Origin: Isoetes taiwanensis
Taxonomy: Eukaryota > Streptophyta > Lycopodiopsida > Isoetales > Isoetaceae
DNA: 64,000 nt
Assembly (NCBI GenBank): GCA_021234155.1
Contig: JAJEKV010000066.1
Location: forward strand, 1,173,655 to 1,237,654
Direction: 5' to 3'
Position 1 is the stretch's first letter, and each line of letters opens with the position of its first letter. A program made the translations under genes and the position numbers. Below the pieces are notes generated by a model. That model saw only the letters and a list, made by a program, of their open reading frames with translations, searched no databases and was not told the origin of the DNA. Positions 45,055-55,399 of the stretch are shown here, one piece after another.

Positions 45055-46305
45055 GAAGGTATCAAGCACACTTTCTGTAGCTAGTATCACAGATCTAGGC
45101 TTCTTAGAGCCTGTATTACCATGCTCCGCCCGTTTTCTACCTAACTCGAACCTCTTCCTCCAACTATAAAACGTAGACTGAGCAACTCCTAAAGCCACGC
45201 GCCATGCGAATTGACAGCACTCCACTCCAGAGACCACTACTTTCGCCTCCGACTGCCATGTATAAGTTACACTCAACACATCAAAAACAAACATAATCCT
45301 GGCACTGCTTGATTGAGAATACAATTCTTTTCTTAGGGCACATACTTGCTCTCGGCTCAATTTTTGGACACATTCATCCTTGCAGCATGTTGATTTTAGA
45401 GCACTCTTGATTGACTTGGAAGCACACATCCTCTCCTCCTTGCTATCCCCCTTTGGTTCCCTCCTGACCCTCTTCACATATGTATATTTCCTTTTCCTCT
45501 TGAATTGCTTCTCAACATCAGCTTCTAAGCACTCAACTTCTAAGTCATCATGTTCGAGAGCAGCTCGAGCTTGTAAATGTTGTGAAACTGTCCTACCATC
45601 ACGAAGCAAAACATCTCGGGTCTCCCAAGATATTAGACCGTTAGCTCGAGGCCTCTCAGCACAAGCATGACATGACCTGATATTTTGGTTCCCCGTTGGA
45701 TCTATTATGTTACCCACTGAAAGCCCGACCTTTGATACACCCAAGAACTCATCATCTATAGCATCCTGAGGATCACTAAAGACTATATTTGCCTCCGAAT
45801 ATTTAGATCCAATGCAGGAGTGAAGAATGTAGCATGGCAAACCAAGTAGATCTGTTCTGGAGTAGTAGACTGTCTCATCTTCAGGTTTAAACAACCTGAG
45901 ACCAAGACGGGCACCTAGATTCTCATGACCTCCAATCTCCTCTACTATCTCGTCTTCTTCATTTGTTGCTGTGTTGCTTGGTTCACCACAGTGAGCAGTG
46001 AAACTGATGTCCGGCGGGCTACTGACAGATGGTGGACTACTAGATGAATCCTCTTCTGAAGAGGGCAAATTGAGGGATGTTGAAGACGTATCTTCACTTG
46101 AGGGGCACTCAACATGTTTTAGATCCCTCTTAGGCCACTGAATGAATGTGCTTACTGCTTTACCAATGTTATTTGCCCCTCCGCAGGGGACTGGAAGCTC
46201 TGTCGATGGGATCACAGACTCCGTGACCTCAATTGCTACATTTAAAGGATCTATTTCCTTGCCATGAAGAGTGGTTCTATTCAAAATATGGCCCAGTGGC
46301 AACAA
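45055..46305 (-). pseudogene. DUF7869-type transposon protein, N-terminal part (split by insertion)
   Basis: Starts MLPLGHILNRTTLHGKEIDP. An acidic Ser-rich region (PSSEEDSSSSPPSVSSPP) follows. A basic segment (EKQFKRKRKYTYVKRVRREP) leads into CCKDECVQKLSREQVCALRK and then CQFAWRVALGVAQSTFYSWR and AEHGNTGSKKPRSVI. Cys-rich plus helix-turn-helix-like text of this kind precedes the catalytic region in proteins with the DUF7869 domain, which I regard as transposase-like. The natural frame ends at DTFI, exactly where the 7.2-kb element begins. The rest of the gene resumes at 37,835. Confidence 0.8.
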
Positions 46306-46431
46306 TTGTCCTTCCCGAGCGGGTTAACAAAGGTAAGGGAAAATTGAACCTGTTTCAATCAAGCAAGTGACACTTTTAGAACATATGAATTAGACGAAAA
46401 ATGCCAATAAACAAGCAAAAATGCGGCCATT

Positions 46432-46632
46432 TAGTACAAAAAATAAAATTTGGTTTTAAATTTGGAGCCATGGAAGCCATTTGGTCGAAATGGTGAACAC
46501 TTTGATCAAATTCACACACTTGATTTTGTTTCAAATTCACACACTTGGATCAAATGGCGCCACCATTTCGACCAAATGGCGCCATTTGGCTCCAAATTTA
46601 AACCAAAATTTATTTTTTTTGTACTAAATGGC
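46432..46632. repeat. Foldback hairpin, arms about 65 bp
   Basis: The left arm starts CATTTAGTACAAAAAATAAA, passes AAATTTGGAGCCATGGAAGCC and ends CCATTTGGTCGAAATGGTG. The right arm, from CACCATTTCGACCAAATGG, is its inverse. The loop of about 65 bp has CAAATTCACACACTTG twice. It has MITE-like structure and shares the ATGGCGCCATTTGG motif with the repeats further right. Confidence 0.85.
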
Positions 46633-46639
46633 TCAACAT

Positions 46640-48577
46640 GCGCCTTGATGTGCGTTGAAAGAAATGGCACCATGGTTTATTTAGACCAATACACCACTTT
46701 AGGGTGTTCGCGGACAAATAGGCCTTGAAGCCATTTGATCCAAGTTTTCAACATTTCAAATTAATGAAGCCATGCATTGATTTGGCTCAGCTCCATCACA
46801 AAATCTACACGAGGTGCCTATGTTATGCATTCTTGCTCCCATTGCTGTATATGTGTCAATAAGAGCAGGCATGCATAACACTGGCACCCCATGCCAACTT
46901 TGCAATTGAAACCAAGGTTCTTAAGTATGTATTCCAGCATAATGTGAAGACGGTATATACATGACGACAATAGAACATAATTCCTACCGAAATAGTGGAC
47001 TTACTTGATATTAGATAGATCTATAGTGGTATGTTGTATTGGAGGCAATTAGATGGAACTAGAAAAACAAGTGGAGAATGGTCGATATGAATTCACATGC
47101 CTTGAAGAACCGGAAATTAAGCTAAGAACCGAAATCGCCTATAATTTCGAGGATGGCTCACAGGGATTTGTGGAGCGCCAAGAAGAAAGCTACCGAGCGA
47201 AGCGATGCACTTTGCAAAGTTTCTGCCTAAGGCTGAGAAAAGGCCACTTTATGCGAAAGCCATTTGAATCCGACCCGGATTCGAAGCGCTGAACCGGTAT
47301 TACCTAAAACGTCTGCGTCATACCATGGTCGCCTTTAAGAGGGAGAAACAAAGACAAAGCTTTAAATGCAAAGTACAATTTTAAAATAAGTGGAAGATTC
47401 AAATTTTTGCGGTGGCGATCCAAATTTCAAATTAGGATTGAATTTTGAATTTTATGTTAAAATTTACACTGTGGCAAATTCAAGTTTCAAATGCGAGGCG
47501 GGATTTTTAAATTTTATGTTCAAATTTGGCGGTAGGAAGGGCGGAAATTTAGGAATTTGAAAGTTCAAATTTGGGCTGAGCATGGAATGACGGATCATGC
47601 GATGCATGGGCGGGCATGGAGCTGGACATACATGGGCATGGCGGGCATAATATTTGGGGGTATAGGCGCTGAGCGCCCACGGGCCCTAGTTGGCTGCTGT
47701 AATACGGTAGCGGACCGCCCGGCTTCAATTTCAAATCGAGTAGTTAGTTAGGTCATTGTTTTACGGGAGGACCTCATTTCATTTTTTAAGCAAGTTATTC
47801 CGACTCTCGGCGCCTCGAACCCTAGCCGCGATTGCCTGGGGCCTAGTTTGGCGCTATCGCCCCGGCGCCTCGTGCAACCCTTTTTGGCCCTTTTTTGGTG
47901 TTTTCGGCGCCTAATCTCTACAGGTTAAGCGCCTCACCTCTTCGAGAAGGACACCAGTTTTCAGAGGCAAAAATCAATCAAAGAAATGGAAATCGACAAA
48001 TTTGAGCTCCTCGGTACGTGGAGACAATGCGTAGCACCGCCAGTAATGTGCATGTCATCTACTAGCATGGTTTCTTGTTTGTTTTGTTAAAATGCTTCAC
48101 CGCCGCCATTTGATGCCTAGCTTACTTTAGGTTGGCAAAATGATTTATTTTGATGCACATTAGCTCACTTTAGGAGTTTTGTTGTTGGCCATGGGCCATT
48201 TGGATGCCCGCGGCCATTTGAGAGTCTTGTTGTTGGCAATGGAATCCATTTGATGCCCTTTTGCTTACTTTGGAGTCTTGTTGGCAAACGGCTACCGCCC
48301 ATTTGCCAAAGTTTTGCTTTCGATTTGTTCTAATGGCAAATGGCTTAACCATATTAAGCCATTATAACCAACGGTTCATATGCAAATGGCACCATGGCCA
48401 TTTGTTTAGACTGGCTTCATAGATGGGTGTCAAAAGCCCAATGAACACATCCCTTTTGGGCATTCTAGCAAGCAAATGGCCATTTGATTGTGAGGCTGGT
48501 TATAGTGGTAAACTATGGTCTATCATTTGCTAATTAGGGACAAATCGAGCAACCATGGGCAAATGGCTTCATTTGCA
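46640..48577. other. Repeat-rich gene-free stretch
   Basis: A plus-strand 79-codon frame at 47,053-47,292 (MELEKQVENGRYEFTCLEEP) looks partly coding but has no family. From 47,400-47,580 there are many TTCAAATTT and GAATTTGAA-type units. From 48,100-48,570 the words ATGGCCATTTG and CAAATGGC occur again and again. No gene can be supported. Confidence 0.45.
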
Positions 48578-48650
48578 TTTGCTTGGTAGATTGCTTCTTA
48601 TTGGGATGGGAGCGATTGAAACCCATGGATAAGCAATCTACCAAGCAAAA
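48578..48650. repeat. Hairpin, arms TTTGCTTGGTAGATTGCTT
   Basis: TTTGCTTGGTAGATTGCTT at 48,578-48,596 pairs with AAGCAATCTACCAAGCAAA at about 48,631-48,649. The same arm sequence recurs in the two MITE-like copies to the right. Confidence 0.88.
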
Positions 48651-48717
48651 TTTCATTATGGCACCATTTGCATATGAATTTCTTATTATTGTGTTTTGTT
48701 CACCATGGCTTTTTGTT

Positions 48718-49225
48718 CAAACCAGGATTTAGTAGGCAAATGAAGCGCCATGGCCATTTGCATCCGAAGTCCACGCATAAACACTAATGAAAGCATTACA
48801 TATGCATTAGCAATAAGAAGCAATCTACCAAGCAAATGGCGTCATCACGCCATTTGCTTGGTAGACATCACGCCATTTGCTTGGTAGATTGCTTCTTATT
48901 GTGTTGCGTTCTCTATTCCTGTCAATAGAGCTAATGCATATGTGAATGCTTCCATGAGTGTGTTCTCGACTCGTGGGTCGAGAAGGCCCAAGCTCGTGCA
49001 TTCTCCTAATGCGGGTCGCGGTGCCTCGACCCGGTGAGCCACTCTCCTTGAACCATCTTCCTCGAATATTGCGAAGGGAGGGGCTCGGACCGGTGGAGGC
49101 CTCGCGAACCAAAACTGAGGAAATGCATTTGAACCGCATCCCTAAGGAGCGCTGGTTGCAGTGTTTATGCATTGGACTCAGATGCAAATGGCGCAATGGC
49201 GCCATTTGCCTACTCGTCTGGTTTG
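48718..49225. repeat. MITE-like element, copy A, with internal palindromes
   Basis: 508 bp. The left end reads CAAACCAGGATTTAGTAGGC and continues GCGCCATGGCCATTTGCAT to GCATAAACACTAATG. The right end is the inverse: TTTATGCATTGGACTCAGATG, then GCGCCATTTGCC and TACTCGTCTGGTTTG. Inside, 48,789-48,954 is itself palindromic around AGCAATCTACCAAGCAAATGG. No open frame of note, so it would depend on enzymes from elsewhere. Confidence 0.8.
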
Positions 49226-49252
49226 CCTGCTTGTTCACCATGGGTTTTTGTT

Positions 49253-49571
49253 CAAACCAGACGAGTAGGCAAACATGGCGCCATTTGCATCTGAGTCCAG
49301 TGCATAAACACTAATGGAAGCATTCGCATATGCATTAGCAATAAGAAGCAATCTACTTGGTAGATTGCTTCTTATTGTGTTGTGTTCTCTAGTGCATTCT
49401 CTATTATGCGAATTCGCAGTGCCTCCTCCGGTCCAGCCACTCTCCTTGAACCATCTTCGGACTAGGTGGAGGCCTTTGGCGACCAAGCGTAGGGAAATGC
49501 ATTCCAACCGCTTCCATGTGTTTATGCATTGGACTCTTGATGCAATTACATTTGCCTACTCACCGGGTTTA
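49253..49571. repeat. MITE-like element, copy B
   Basis: About 319 bp in the same orientation as copy A and 27 bp after it. It begins CAAACCAGACGAGTAGGC and ends TTTGCCTACTCACCGGGTTTAC. An internal hairpin CAATAAGAAGCAATCTAC / TAGATTGCTTCTTATTG lies at 49,339-49,378. It lacks about 190 bp of the central region found in copy A. Confidence 0.8.
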
Positions 49572-49689
49572 CCCGGTTCGCTTTCTTTGTTATTCTTCGA
49601 TGCCTCTTTTTTTGCGGCTACATTACGCGTGGAACCACAATTTGTATCCGACCAGACAATCATGCTGACAGACAGGAGCTGATGCATGG

Positions 49690-52060
49690 AAGTAATGCGG
49701 GTGAGCACCTCTGCTCCTACACGAACGAAAGGAGACTGCAAGAGAGCTTTGCCTTATAAAGGAGATGTTCTGGAGGGAAAGGAATTTACCGCCGGGTATC
49801 TTGGTCAACATGAAGGTGGTTAATCAAGCCGGTCGCGATGATCGTCTCGGGTGGTTCTTGAGGACACTATTCAGCAGAGAATAATTGTCGACTATATGCA
49901 TTGGAACTTTTATGATCCCACTATGATGTCTGCTAGTATTGCAAATGTACCGGTTCTCGAAGAAGAAGCGATGCTTGCCACCATACGCTGACTTTGGAAG
50001 AAGCCGACATCAAAGGTCCGTGGAGAAATCTTGAGGGCTATATGATTCTTCGCGAAACGATGAACGGTGAAAAAAACTCTTCATTCGTTGTTAAGGCATT
50101 AGCCTCTCGTAAAACTACCCTAAGAATGTGGACATGGCCCGGCTTCCGGACACGGGCGGTGAAGAAGACAAGACAAACTAAGGAGGCAAATAGCGGTAAA
50201 AAGACTCCTCATCGCTATCGAGGATGTTGGCCAGTGAAACTGAAGGAAAGCATGTGGGCAAGGGGAAAGCTAAGGAAAGGATCACAAAGATCCCGAGAAG
50301 GAAAAGAAAGAAAGAAGGAAAAGAAAGAAGGAGGAAAAGAAAGATAAGGAAAGGGACAGGAAGGGCATAAGGAAGGAAAGGTGATGCCGAAAAGGAGGGA
50401 AGGGAAGGGAGACGACAGAGGAAATGGAAGGGAAAAAAAGAAGAAGGAGAAGCAATGGGCTAGAAATCTCCGAGAAGGATAGGACACCTAAAAAAAAAAA
50501 GCAAAGAAGACAAACTGGGACTCCTAGTCATGCTAGAAGTCCAAGGCAGGGACGAGAGGAGTCACGCTGAGGCGGATTGGTGGTGACATTCCTGCAAGCC
50601 CATCACATATCCGCCAGATTCGCGCAGCACACGGCCAAAAGGGTCACCACCGGAAGCCCAAGGAGCAAGCTTACATAGAATAGCTTCAAAGACTTGCTCG
50701 AGGTGCCCGCAAATCTTAAGGTGGAAAGGAGAAGAGGAAACAAATCCGCAGATAACACTACAAAAATCTTTGACCATCGCATCTTTTTTCCTCGGGCATC
50801 ACATTCATAAAAACGATAAACGTGTTCAAAACTATATCAAAAGGGCCACCATCGACATCTAGGCCAAGGAATATGGAGCACGCGTCAAAGCGTTAGTGGA
50901 GTCCTTTGAGAGAGACCCACATCGGGGTGTTCCCTCCGCTCGATGTGATTCCATTCAATCCCATCACAAGCAACCGCCCCTTGAAAACCGAGGATGACCC
51001 ACCCGGGGATGCACTATTATATAGTGAATGGCAATCACTTTCGTTATGGCTGCTCGGCTTGTATGTAGAAGCTCCCTACAGACCGCGAAAGTCCTAAGAG
51101 CAAATGTCAAAGATTTATCACAAATGGAATTGCCGAGTCTTATCTGGCACAGTCAACGATCAAGAATGTCTGCAGCTTAGCTGTGAAATCAATGATATCG
51201 CTGCCAAGACCATTTTCAAGGAGTCCTTCATTGATAACATAACTTCGATTATGCGTGCTAAGGAAGCGATCTATCGGGGCGTGGGCGATCCGCTTTCGAA
51301 CCATACAAGGTACATACTGTTGTAATTGTTGGCAAGATTAGGAAATGACGTCGTGGTGCCATTTGGTGAGGGGCGCCATTTCCTCATTAAATGGCGCCAC
51401 GGCGCCATTTCCTCACCAAATGGCATTCAAGACTAACTTCTTGTTGTTTGCAGCGTTATCTGGCTTTGGCTGAAGTTATCATGCGTGGTAAGCATCCGAA
51501 AGATTTCAACCAGTGGGTCTTCATGCCAGAGGATATTTTCTAGCTATTCATGTCCCTATGGAACTTGTGGAAATCTTGCAAGTTAAAAGATAACAAGGGA
51601 CAAACTATTACCCATGGCGGGGCAAAAGAGTCGACTACGCGGGATTAGGACCTACGAGGTGCATGAGGGGTCACCGACTAAGATCGCTGGGTTTTGTTCG
51701 TGAAGTCTTTGGATGGGAAGACCCTACGTGACGGTCACTAGTGATTATACGGGTAAGCAATTCTTCAAGACAAAGGCAAAGACACTACGATCTATATCGT
51801 TCTTGAAGAAGGAGATTTGGGAATATGTGAATGATAATTTTCCGAAGAAGTTCATATCCTTCACTGATCTCAGTACTGCCGTGGCGGGCTTCGACGATGC
51901 CGACTTGATTTCCATGGCCACCTTGCATAGTAAGTGGATTGAACAAAGGTGTGAACAAGGAAGGAGTTTTGGTAATGTGCCACGCCTTTGGCAAGATTTA
52001 TACCTTAATCTTTGTCTTCTGAGAGAGGATGAGAAGACTTCCGTTGCAAAGTTGAACTAA
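49690..52060 (+). pseudogene. Long decayed coding run, family not recognised
   Basis: Protein-like text runs through all three plus frames: IIVDYMHWNFYDPTMMSAS at about 49,880, KGPWRNLEGYMILRETMNGE at 50,010, then a Lys/Arg-rich segment to 50,480. PLDVIPFNPITSNRPLKTED lies near 50,930, ECLQLSCEINDIAAKTIFKE near 51,160, SIMRAKEAIYRGVGDPLSN near 51,245, VIMRGKHPKDFNQWVFMPED near 51,475 and ISFLKKEIWEYVNDNFPKKF near 51,800. The steady orientation and repeated frame changes suggest one decayed gene, probably from a transposon. I cannot name it. A palindrome at 51,356-51,415 interrupts it. Confidence 0.45.
51356..51415. repeat. Palindrome with ATGGCGCC cores
   Basis: GCCATTTGGTGAGG... pairs with ...CCTCACCAAATGGC, and GGCGCCATTT and AAATGGCGCC lie inside. 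It shares its core word with the foldback repeats at 46.4 and 48.7-49.6 kb and sits between two stretches of the decayed coding run. Confidence 0.82.
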
Positions 52061-52504
52061 CAGACAGCAGGGGGCAAGTTGTTTGTACTCCTGTACTAGT
52101 ATCCTTGATAGTCCTGGACACTAGAGGCATAAGTGCAATGTGGGACACAACCACACTATCTAACTTTTTAATACGGTGAAAGAACACCCACGGTGATTCT
52201 TTCTCGATAGTGTGCTTTGCAAAGGGCGAGCATAATGTTTTGATTTCATACGTGTTGGATAATGGATTCGGATCCGAGTTTTTATTGGCATGTATGAGGA
52301 CGAATACAAGAATCTACCGCCATAGGAATTGGGGAGCCCGTGCACTAATTATGCGCCCACAAAAATTCAGGGTGCCTTGCGGGTGATCCGCCGATGACAT
52401 TGACCTCCGATTCTTGTTTTGCGATCATCCTCAAGAAGCGCCACCGTTCCCGTACCTAATGAAGAAGAGAGCGAGGAGAAGGGAGGCTATGGCCGAAAGG
52501 CATT

Positions 52505-52876
52505 TCAACAGCCGGTCAGTCTGGTGGCAAGGCTTGCCAAAAGGGCGTAATCATGAGAAACCGGTTGGGGCTGCCACATTCTCCTATCTCGTCTGCGAGA
52601 AAATGATGCGCCCGGGAACATGAGTATTTGATTACTTCTCCATGGTTCATTTGGTCCGGGCTGCATTGATCCATAAGAGATTTTGTATTGTTCGAAAGTG
52701 GCCCGACTAAAAGCGGCTGATTGCCCTCTGAGGGCATTCTTTTGATAGGCTTGACCGCCTCCGAATCCTATCATCATGGCTAGGTTCGTGATAGAGACAA
52801 GGTGTTGTTGTTGAAGAAGTTGTAGATCCACCATTAGGGGCGATTGGGGGTCTGAAAATGGCCTCCTATCAGCCAT
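52505..52876 (-). CDS. Unidentified 123-residue open frame
   Basis: The frame begins MADRRPFSDPQSPLMVDLQL and has a Gln-rich stretch (LQLLQQQHLVSITNL), a Gly-rich turn (MIGFGGGQAYQK) and a tail rich in Arg. It has a good start context and runs just before a long repeat that starts at 52,853. No family recognised; may be the head of a gene of the same kind as those at 58-61 kb. Confidence 0.3.
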   Translation of the reverse strand: MADRRPFSDPQSPLMVDLQLLQQQHLVSITNLAMMIGFGGGQAYQKNALRGQSAAFSRATFEQYKISYGSMQPGPNEPWRSNQILMFPGASFSRRRDRRMWQPQPVSHDYALLASLATRLTGC

Positions 52877-53345
52877 TCCACGTCATATTTACGCTTCCTT
52901 TTTCCCATGCCACCTAGGATGCAAACTCTCATAATTCTGATTTGCTTGGAATATTCTTAGGAATAAGGGGATTGCACATTCATGGTGCCATATGTATTTA
53001 ATTACGTTGGTTGTCGAATGATTGATGCAACATGTGGCGCTTCTAAAATACCACTTGCATTATAGCATCCCAAGCAACTCATGGCCGATTGTCTCTTGGT
53101 AAGCGTCTTGTCACCGCCTTCTACATTTCAAAATTTGAATGTGTAGGTTGAAGCTTTGTATCGGATCGGACTTTCATTTCGGGCTGGCTGCGCTTCTTAA
53201 CCGATCTTCACTTCATCCTAATACGGGCTTCCGCCCCTATAATTGAAGTTTAAATTTGCTTAATGTATAAAAGCATGGATTGTAGGAGAATGGACTTTTC
53301 GATTTCCATATGCACGTTGCAAATTTCAAAAAGCGAAGTTAGTAT
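52853..53345 (+). repeat. Dispersed direct repeat, copy 1 (about 490 bp)
   Basis: Shares long stretches with 54,812-55,320 in the same order and orientation: ATGGCCTCCTATC, GCCATATGTATTTAATTACG, ATTTCAAAATTTGAATGTG and GCATGGATTGTAGGAGAATG. Indels separate the two copies. The repeat ends with GCACGTTGCAAATTTCAAAA. Confidence 0.9.
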
Positions 53346-54811
53346 GTCTGGGACGTTCGGCTCACACGAGCGGCTTAATTGTGTTGGGGCATAAAATACC
53401 CGCCTTGATTTGCTGTCGCGATCTACGATATGGAAGTTGCTTGTTGTCAAATTAAACTTAAACACAAGTGAGGAATTGGCGACTTACGTGGTTTTCTCGA
53501 GGAGGGTTTGGAGTGTTTTTAAATCCCAATTATCGACATAGTGTGGCGTAGCATCTTGGTATTAAATAGTATGTTAAATTGAATTATACCCGGTGTTCAT
53601 TTTTCAGGTTAAACTCAAATCATATAGGTTTAGGAATAAGGTTAAAAAGGAAGATATTGGATATTTAGGAATAAGGTTAAAAAGGAAAGATATTGGATAT
53701 TTAGGTATAAGGTTAAAAAAGGAAGATATTAGATATGGCTCAAATTTGAGATATGCACATAATGGCATGTAATGATGGTTGATAGAATTTGGAATCTGAA
53801 TCATTCCCTCGATTTTCCGCGTCTAATCCGACCTATATCTATTCCAACCCTAGATTGAAGCCCATTCTCCCCCAATCTCCGCCCAATCTTACTTGCGCCC
53901 AATTTCTCTAGTCCATCGCCATGAAGAGATCAGCTACGGAAGAGCGAGGAGGTGTCCTCAAAGAAAGCCTATTGCGGCTGGAAGAGGTGTTCCCTCCCCA
54001 TGATTCCTAACGCCCACCGGTTCTTGCTTTGAATGCCTGATTCCTCGATTCCTCGATTCCTCGGCGAGGAATCGAGAGAATGAATGATTAGAGGAAATTC
54101 CGAGCGAGGAGTTCATCACCGGTGTTCTTGAAGAATTTTGGATAGGAGATTCTTGAGAAAATGAGTGGTCTACCGGAGAAGAAGAAGATGATGAAGAAGA
54201 TGAAGAAGTTGAAGACCGAATCTGGCGACCGAGGAGCTCATGGCGTTAGTTCATGGTACATGCATGTTTCTTTCTTTTCTTAAGCATTCAACTAGCGGTT
54301 TTTCTTTCTTTTTTTGCGAGATGGTGAAGCGGATGAATGAAATTTGTTAGGGCAGAGCACCTCTTATTTTTTTCCTTGTTCTTAGCCTCCGGCTTGCCTC
54401 CGACTTCTTACCATATATTTTGCAAGCCTCAGGGCTTTTGTTGTGAATAGTTGAAGCCTCAGGGCATTTAAATTTACAAAATGATGTAAAGCCATATACG
54501 ACCATAAAAATTTTGAATGTAAAAGTTTTTTGCTTCTAATTCCATTTGAATACCTAACTTTTTTTTCTTGTACATGTGTTACCACTCTTAAGTACATAAG
54601 TCATTATCCCTTTTCAAAAGAGCATATTATTTTCAAGGATCACACCAAGCGAATAGTACATATGCAACAAAATGGAACACACTAAATTAGCATCGTGTGA
54701 TCCACTTTCTTATTGTTGTCAAATTAAAATTAAAACACAAGTCCCCGTCAATAGTCTCCCATTTGCATATAAAATATCTATCATTCCAAGTTATATTATG
54801 TTTTATGAACT
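53346..54811. other. Region between the two direct repeats, with a minisatellite
   Basis: Holds a 35-36-bp tandem repeat at 53,631-53,738 (units starting TAGGAATAAGGTTAAAAAGG, three copies). The phrase GTTGTCAAATTAAA occurs at about 53,445 and 54,715 and belongs to the duplicated surroundings. A Glu/Lys-rich phrase (EKKKMMKKMKKLKTESGDR-like) is near 54,175-54,235. No gene is supported. Confidence 0.5.
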
Positions 54812-55320
54812 AAAATGGCCTCCTATCGGCCATTCCACGTCATATTTCCCCCTTTTTCCGTCCAGTTGCTTGGAATATTCTCAGAATAAGAATCGCATAT
54901 CTATGCGCCATATGTATTTAATTACGTTGGTTGTCGAACAGTTGGCCTTAACGCATTGGCTTCTAAAAAGCCACTTGCATTATAGCATACAGGCAACTCA
55001 TGGCGGTGTCTCTTGGTTTGTCGGATACCAATCATCGCATCACCGATTCTTGTCTTGCCCTATTTTTTCATTTTAGAGTCCATTCCTTCTACATTTCAAA
55101 ATTTGAATGTGTAGGTTGAAGCTTTGTATTAGACTTTCGTTTAGGCGCTGCGATTGCGCCTTAAAAGTTAAATAACAGGGATCTTTACTTCATCCCAATA
55201 TAGGCTTCCCGCCCCCTACAATTCGAATTTTTGAATTTGCTTTGTATAAAAAGCATGGATTGTAGGAGAATGGACTTTTCATTCCATATGCACGTTGCAA
55301 ATTTCAAAAATGAGGTTTGT
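54812..55320 (+). repeat. Dispersed direct repeat, copy 2 (about 510 bp)
   Basis: Same order of blocks as copy 1, spaced about 1,960 bp from it. The two could be solo or paired long terminal repeats of an unidentified element, or a segmental duplication. I see no primer-binding site after copy 1 and no TG/CA ends that I would trust. Confidence 0.9.
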
Positions 55321-55399
55321 AATTTGGTGAGCCTCAAGCGGCGGTAATCTTTGGGGCATACAAATTGTACACATTCATTTCGCGTCGTCGCGAATCAGC

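Noticed and set aside
50250-50480. Lys/Arg-rich and Phe/Ser-rich ORFs
   Set aside because: The 50.25-50.48 kb DNA is purine-rich low complexity; the minus-strand ORF is its mirror, and the plus-strand basic segment is only kept as part of the larger decayed run.
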